From the NCBI GenBank assembly GCA_036558005.1, contig DATBGO010000212.1, positions 1 through 64,000 of the forward strand: a stretch of 64,000 nt of DNA, in the 5' to 3' direction. Of the stretch, positions 59,444 to 64,000 are shown one piece after another (position 1 is the stretch's first letter; the number at the start of each line of letters is the position of its first letter). Position numbers and translations under genes: made by a program. The DNA comes from DATBGO01 sp036558005 (GTDB lineage Bacteria > Actinomycetota > Actinomycetes > Streptosporangiales > Streptosporangiaceae). Under the pieces are notes generated by a model. That model was not told the origin of the DNA and searched no databases. It saw only the letters and a list, made by a program, of their open reading frames with translations.

Positions 59444-60744
59444 CATCGCTGCTGACCCCCGAGCTCACCGCGCACTGGGACGAGCCGGACGCGTTCAGCC
59501 TCGCGGGCTACCGGCGCGGCGGCGGCTACCAGGCCCTGGCCAAGGCGCTGCGGCTGGACCCGGACGAGATCATCGCCATGGTCAAGACCGCGGCGATCCG
59601 GGGCCGCGGCGGGGCCGGCTTCCCGTCCGGGGTCAAGTGGGGGTTCATCCCGCAGGGCGACGGCAAGCCGCACTACCTGGTGGTCAACGCCGACGAGTCC
59701 GAGCCGGGCACCTGCAAGGACATCCCGCTGATGCTGGCCGCGCCGCAGCTGCTGATCGAGGGAGTCGTGATCGCCGCGTACGCGATCCGGGCCCACCATG
59801 CCTTTATATATGTGCGCGGCGAGGTGCTGCACGCGGTGCGCCGGGTCCAGCACGCGGTCGCCGAGGCGTACCAGGCCGGCTACCTGGGCCGCGACATCCT
59901 GGGCTCCGGGTTCGACCTGGAGGTCACGGTGCACTCCGGGGCGGGCGCCTACATCTGCGGCGAGGAGACCGCGCTGCTGGACTCGCTGGAGGGCTTCCGC
60001 GGCCAGCCCCGGCTGAAGCCGCCGTTCCCGGCGATCGCGGGCCTGTACGCCTGCCCGACGGTGGTCAACAACGTGGAGTCCATCGCCAGCGTGCCCTACA
60101 TCGTCAGCCACGGCGGTGCGGCGTTCGCCGCGATCGGCACCGAGAAGTCCAAGGGCTTCGGCATCTTCTCGCTGTCGGGCCACGTCGCCGCGCCGGGGCA
60201 GTACGAGGCGCCGCTCGGGGTGACGCTGCGCCAGCTGCTGGACCTCTCCGGCGGGATGCGGGCCGGGCACCGGCTGAAATTCTGGACCCCGGGCGGCTCA
60301 TCCACCCCGATCTTCACCGACGAGCACCTGGACGTGCCGCTGGACTTCGAGGCGGTCGCCGCGGCCGGCTCGCTGCTGGGCACCCGGGCGCTGCAGATCT
60401 TCGACGAGACCACCTGCGTGGTCCGCGCGGTGCTGCGCTGGACCGAGTTCTACGAGCACGAGTCGTGCGGCAAGTGCACGCCGTGCCGGGAGGGCACCTA
60501 CTGGATGGTGCAGGTCCTTGACGACCTTGAGCACGGCCGCGGCAGCGAGGCCGACCTGGACAAGCTGCTGGACATCTGCGACAACATCCTCGGCCGGGCG
60601 TTCTGCGCGCTCGGCGATGGCGCGGTCGCGCCCGTCACCTCCTCGATCCAGTACTTCAGGGACGAGTACATCGAGCACCAGAAGCGGGGCGGCTGCCCGT
60701 TCGACCCGGCGGCTTCCACCCTGTTCGCCGGAGCGGGAAGGTGA
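59440..60744 (+). CDS. nuoF: NADH-quinone oxidoreductase subunit F
   Basis: 434 residues of the 51-kDa subunit that binds NADH and FMN and carries the N3 4Fe-4S cluster. Motifs: RGRGGAGFPSGVKWGF (NADH/FMN loop) near 47-62, NADESEPGTCKD near 80-91, GAGAYICGEETALLDSLEG near 167-185 and cluster motif SCGKCTPCREGT near 343-354, with the fourth Cys in GRAFCALGDGA. GTG start in an overlap with nuoE; eight bases before nuoG. Confidence 0.96.
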   Translation: MTSLLTPELTAHWDEPDAFSLAGYRRGGGYQALAKALRLDPDEIIAMVKTAAIRGRGGAGFPSGVKWGFIPQGDGKPHYLVVNADESEPGTCKDIPLMLAAPQLLIEGVVIAAYAIRAHHAFIYVRGEVLHAVRRVQHAVAEAYQAGYLGRDILGSGFDLEVTVHSGAGAYICGEETALLDSLEGFRGQPRLKPPFPAIAGLYACPTVVNNVESIASVPYIVSHGGAAFAAIGTEKSKGFGIFSLSGHVAAPGQYEAPLGVTLRQLLDLSGGMRAGHRLKFWTPGGSSTPIFTDEHLDVPLDFEAVAAAGSLLGTRALQIFDETTCVVRAVLRWTEFYEHESCGKCTPCREGTYWMVQVLDDLEHGRGSEADLDKLLDICDNILGRAFCALGDGAVAPVTSSIQYFRDEYIEHQKRGGCPFDPAASTLFAGAGR

Positions 60745-60751
60745 TGCGCCG

Positions 60752-63220
60752 ATGACCACGGCGGCGAGCGAGAACCCCGGGGCGGTGCCCGCCGGCGGGG
60801 TCCGCGTGACCATCGACGGCTTCGAGATCACCGTGCCCAAGGGCACGCTGGTGATCAGGGCCGCCGAGCTGCTCGGCATCCAGATACCGCGGTTCTGCGA
60901 CCACCCGCTGCTGGCCCCGATCGGGGCCTGCCGGCAGTGCCTGGTGCACATCGAGGGCCAGCCCAAGCCGCCCGCCTCCTGCACCACCTACTGCACCGAC
61001 GGGATGGTGGTCGCCACCCAGCTGACCTCCAAGGTGGCCGAGAAGGCGCAGCGCGGCATCATGGAGATGCTGCTGGTCAACCACCCGCTGGACTGCCCGG
61101 TCTGCGACAAGGGCGGCGAGTGCCCGCTGCAGAACCAGGCGATGTCCACCGGGGCGGGCGAGACCAGGTTCACCGGCCGCAAGCGGACGTTCGCCAAGCC
61201 GGTGCCGCTGTCGGCCCAGGTGCTGCTGGACCGGGAACGCTGCGTCCAGTGCGCGCGGTGCACCAGGTTCGCCGACCAGATCGCCGGCGACCCGCTGATC
61301 GAGCTGTTCGAGCGCGGCCCGTCCGAGCAGGTGGCGATCGCCGAGGGCGTGCCGTTCGACTCCTACTTCTCCGGCAACACCGTGCAGATCTGCCCGGTCG
61401 GCGCGCTGACCGGCGCGTCCTACCGGTTCCGGGCCCGGCCGTTCGACCTGGTGTCCGCGCCGAGCGTGTGCGAGCACTGCGCATCGGGCTGCCGGCAGCG
61501 GACCGACCACCGCCGCGGCGCGGTGACCAGGCGGCTGGCCGGCAACGACCCGCAGGTCAACGAGGAGTGGAACTGCGACAAGGGCCGGTGGGCGTTCAGC
61601 TACGCCACCCAGCCCGACCGGCTGGCCACCCCGCTGGTCCGCGACGAGGACGGCAGGCTGGTGCCCGCGTCCTGGCCGGAGGCGGTCGGCGTGGCCGCCG
61701 CCGGGCTGCTGGCCGCCCGCGGCCGGGCCGGGGTGCTCACCGGCGGCCGCCTCACCCTGGAGGACGCCTACGCCTACGCCAAGTTCGCCCGGGTGGCGCT
61801 GGCCGGCAACGACATCGACATGCGGGCCAGGCCGCACTCGGCCGAGGAGACCCAGTTCCTGGCCGACCAGGTGGCAGGCCGCGGGCTGGACGTCAGCTAC
61901 GCGCGGCTGCAGCGGGCGCCGGCGGTGCTGCTGGCCGGGTTCGAGCCGCAGGACGAGTCGCCGATCGTGTTCCTGCGGCTGCGCAAGGCGGTCCGGGCCG
62001 GCGGCGGGCTGACGGTCTACTCGCTGGCCGCGCTGGCCAGCCCCGGGCTGGAGCGGATGTCGGGCGTGCTGCTGCCCGTCGTGCCGGGCGGCGAGGCGGC
62101 CGCGCTCGGCAGCCTGGCCGACGGCGCCGACGCCGGCGAGCCCGGCCGGGCCTGCGCCAGGGCACTGCGCCAGGACGGCGCGGTGATCCTGGCCGGGGAG
62201 CGGCTCGCCGAGGTCCCTGGCGCGCTGGCCGCGGTGACCCGGCTGGCCGCGCAGACCGGTGCCGCGCTGGCCTGGATCCCGCGCCGGGCGGGCGAGCGCG
62301 GCGCGATCGAGGCCGGCGCGCTGCCCACCCTGCTGCCCGGCGGCCGCCCGGTCGCCGACGCCGCCGCCCGGGCCGAGGTGGCCAGGGCCTGGGGCGTGGG
62401 CGCGCTGCCCGCCGACCCCGGCCTGGACACCGGGCAGATGCTCGCGGCCGCGGCCAGCGGCCAGCTCGGCGCGCTGGTGGTGGCCGGGGTGGACCCGGCC
62501 GACCTGCCCGACCCGCAGGCCGCGCTCAGCGCGCTGGCCGCCACCGGGTTCGTGGTCAGCCTGGAACTGCGGGTCAGCGCGGTCACCGACCGGGCCGACG
62601 TGGTCTTCCCGGTCGCCGCCGTGGCCGAGAAATCCGGCACCTTCGTCAACTGGGAAGGCAGGCCGGGCAGCTTCGGCGCCGCGCTCAGCGTCCCCGCGGC
62701 CCGGACCGACCTGGACGTGCTCGCTTCGATCGCCGACGAGATGGACGTGCACCTGGGGCTGCCCGACACGGCCGCGGCCATCCGCGAGCTCACCGCACTC
62801 GGCGCGGCCGGCCCCGAGCCCGCCCGCCAGGGCGCGGACGCGGGCTCGGGCACCGCCACGGCTGTGCCCGGTCAGCTCGCCGGCCTGGGCCAGCCGCATC
62901 CGGTGCCCGGCCAGGCGCTGCTGGCGACCTGGCATAATCTTCTGGACGCTGGCCGGATGCAAGACGGCGAGCCCAACCTGGCCGGCACCGCCCGCCCCAG
63001 CGTCGCGAAGATGTCCGCGGCCACCGCGGCCGAAGCGGGCGTGGCCGAAGGCGATAAAGTCACCGTGGCCACCGAGCGGGGCGAGATCACCGTCGGCCTG
63101 CAGCTGGCCGACATGCCCGACCGGGTGGTCTGGCTGCCCGCCAACTCAGCGGGCTGCGCGGTGCGCGGCACCCTCGGCGCGGGCCACGGCTCTCTAGTGA
63201 CGGTGAGGAGCGCGCAATGA
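60752..63220 (+). CDS. nuoG: NADH-quinone oxidoreductase subunit G
   Basis: 822 residues of the 75-kDa iron-sulfur subunit. N-terminal 2Fe-2S ligands are in FCDHPLLAPIGACRQC and a following CTTYC. HPLDCPVCDKGGECPLQ and ERCVQCARCTRF supply further clusters, including the His-ligated one. A CEHCASGC 4Fe-4S motif and NCDKGRWAF begin the molybdopterin-oxidoreductase-like region, which no longer binds molybdenum in complex I. The middle portion is very Ala/Gly-rich and poorly conserved. The C-terminal molydop-binding-like fold ends VTVRSAQ. Overlaps nuoH by four bases. Confidence 0.95.
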   Translation: MTTAASENPGAVPAGGVRVTIDGFEITVPKGTLVIRAAELLGIQIPRFCDHPLLAPIGACRQCLVHIEGQPKPPASCTTYCTDGMVVATQLTSKVAEKAQRGIMEMLLVNHPLDCPVCDKGGECPLQNQAMSTGAGETRFTGRKRTFAKPVPLSAQVLLDRERCVQCARCTRFADQIAGDPLIELFERGPSEQVAIAEGVPFDSYFSGNTVQICPVGALTGASYRFRARPFDLVSAPSVCEHCASGCRQRTDHRRGAVTRRLAGNDPQVNEEWNCDKGRWAFSYATQPDRLATPLVRDEDGRLVPASWPEAVGVAAAGLLAARGRAGVLTGGRLTLEDAYAYAKFARVALAGNDIDMRARPHSAEETQFLADQVAGRGLDVSYARLQRAPAVLLAGFEPQDESPIVFLRLRKAVRAGGGLTVYSLAALASPGLERMSGVLLPVVPGGEAAALGSLADGADAGEPGRACARALRQDGAVILAGERLAEVPGALAAVTRLAAQTGAALAWIPRRAGERGAIEAGALPTLLPGGRPVADAAARAEVARAWGVGALPADPGLDTGQMLAAAASGQLGALVVAGVDPADLPDPQAALSALAATGFVVSLELRVSAVTDRADVVFPVAAVAEKSGTFVNWEGRPGSFGAALSVPAARTDLDVLASIADEMDVHLGLPDTAAAIRELTALGAAGPEPARQGADAGSGTATAVPGQLAGLGQPHPVPGQALLATWHNLLDAGRMQDGEPNLAGTARPSVAKMSAATAAEAGVAEGDKVTVATERGEITVGLQLADMPDRVVWLPANSAGCAVRGTLGAGHGSLVTVRSAQ

Positions 63221-64000
63221 CTGCCCTGGCCGTCGCGGCGCAGCCGCGATCCGCCCCCGCCCCCACGCTGACCAGCTTCGGGCAGGACACCTGGTGGCTG
63301 ATCCTGCTCAAGGTCGGGGCCATCTTCGCGTTCCTGATGCTGGCGACGCTGTTCATGATCTGGGCCGAGCGGCGGGTGATCGGCCGGATGCAGCAGCGCC
63401 CAGGGCCGAACCGGGCCGGCAAGTTCGGCCTGCTCCAGTCGCTGCTGGACGGGCTGAAGCTGCCGCTGAAGGAAGACATCGTGCCGCGCGGCGTGGACAA
63501 GGTGCTGTTCTGGCTGGCGCCGGCGATCGCGCTGACCCCGGCGTTCATCAGCTTCGCCATCATCCCGGTCGGGCCGGTGGTGTCGATCTTCCACCACCAC
63601 ACTCCGCTGCAGCTCACCGACCTGCCGGTCGCGGTGCTGCTGGTGCTCGCGATGAGCTCGATGGCGGTCTACGGCATCGTGCTGGCGGGCTGGGCCTCGT
63701 CCTCGCCGTACTCGCTGCTCGGCGGCCTGCGGTCATCCGCCCAGGTGATCAGCTACGAGATCGCGATGGGACTGTCGTTCGTGCCGGTCTTCCTGTACGC
63801 CGGCTCGCTGTCGACCAGCCAGATCGTCGCGGCCCAGGCGCACGGCGGCGAATTCCGCCTCGGCGGGGGGGTCCTGCACTACCCGTCCTGGTTCGCGATC
63901 TTGCTGCTGCCCTCGTTCATCATCTACCTGATCACGATGGTCGGCGAGACCAACCGGCTGCCGTTCGACCTGCCCGAGGGCGAGGGCGAGCTGGTGGCGG
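63217..64000 (+). CDS. nuoH: NADH-quinone oxidoreductase subunit H (3' end outside window)
   Basis: The first 261 codons of the membrane subunit that links the peripheral and membrane arms. At least six spans are present. WAERRVIGRMQQRPGPNRAGKFGLLQSLLDGLKLPLKED, YSLLGGLRSSAQVISYEIAMGLS and ETNRLPFDLPEGEGELVA are the conserved loop motifs at the quinone entrance. The rest of the nuo operon (I to N) should continue to the right. Confidence 0.95.
   Translation, partial: MTALAVAAQPRSAPAPTLTSFGQDTWWLILLKVGAIFAFLMLATLFMIWAERRVIGRMQQRPGPNRAGKFGLLQSLLDGLKLPLKEDIVPRGVDKVLFWLAPAIALTPAFISFAIIPVGPVVSIFHHHTPLQLTDLPVAVLLVLAMSSMAVYGIVLAGWASSSPYSLLGGLRSSAQVISYEIAMGLSFVPVFLYAGSLSTSQIVAAQAHGGEFRLGGGVLHYPSWFAILLLPSFIIYLITMVGETNRLPFDLPEGEGELVA

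Overview
This window is chromosomal DNA from a high-GC Gram-positive bacterium (Actinomycetota). The evidence is the very high GC content, frequent GTG/TTG starts, four-base start/stop overlaps, a tRNA-Gln without an encoded CCA, and two gene neighbourhoods that resemble those of Streptomyces and relatives: pmt-rsmI-metG-tatD-rsmA-ispE-ABC-F plus glmU-prs-rplY-pth, and menG-menJ-nuoABCDEFGH. A family- or genus-level name cannot be read from the sequence. No insertion sequence, integrase, phage gene, rRNA operon or CRISPR array is visible. Gene density is high and almost all intergenic space holds promoters, operators or terminator hairpins.

Layout. 1-9.4 kb: a SigR-type sigma factor (cut by the window edge), a protein O-mannosyltransferase, then a housekeeping run for rRNA modification, Met-tRNA charging, a TatD nuclease, isoprenoid synthesis (IspE) and an ABC-F ribosome-associated ATPase. 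9.4-14.3 kb: regulator/enzyme modules, namely TamR/Tam with two palindromic operators, a TetR regulator with an acyl-CoA desaturase, tRNA-Gln, and a PucR-type regulator with its own palindrome. 14.7-22.2 kb: a GlmU that lacks most of its acetyltransferase domain, Prs, a large AfsR-like (SARP/NB-ARC/TPR) regulator followed by a small PWDDA-repeat protein, ribosomal protein L25 and Pth.

22.5-43 kb is the most notable region. It looks like a Wzx/Wzy-type exopolysaccharide locus that also carries sulfation genes. A rightward operon encodes an initiating sugar-phosphate transferase, CysQ, CysD, CysN and a sulfotransferase. A leftward, tightly overlapping operon encodes a Wzz/pseudo-tyrosine-kinase, a DUF3048 lipoprotein, a Wzy-like polymerase, an APH-fold protein, a second sulfotransferase, a Wzx flippase, a GH26-like hydrolase and three glycosyltransferases. 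No sulfite-forming reductase genes are present, so the sulfate-activation genes probably feed PAPS to the sulfotransferases. APS kinase is not in the window. Upstream of a second GH26-like gene at the head of the region is a well-conserved cyclic-di-AMP (ydaO-type) riboswitch, which links cell-envelope or osmotic signalling to this polysaccharide.

43-53 kb: three paralogous secreted beta-propeller-like proteins, one plain, one with two ricin-type lectin domains and one with malectin-like and PKD domains, together with an S9 prolyl-oligopeptidase-family peptidase. 53.3-64 kb: respiratory quinone and complex I genes (menG, menJ, nuoA-H, nuoH cut by the edge), with a Rex (NADH/NAD+ sensor) operator in front of menJ.
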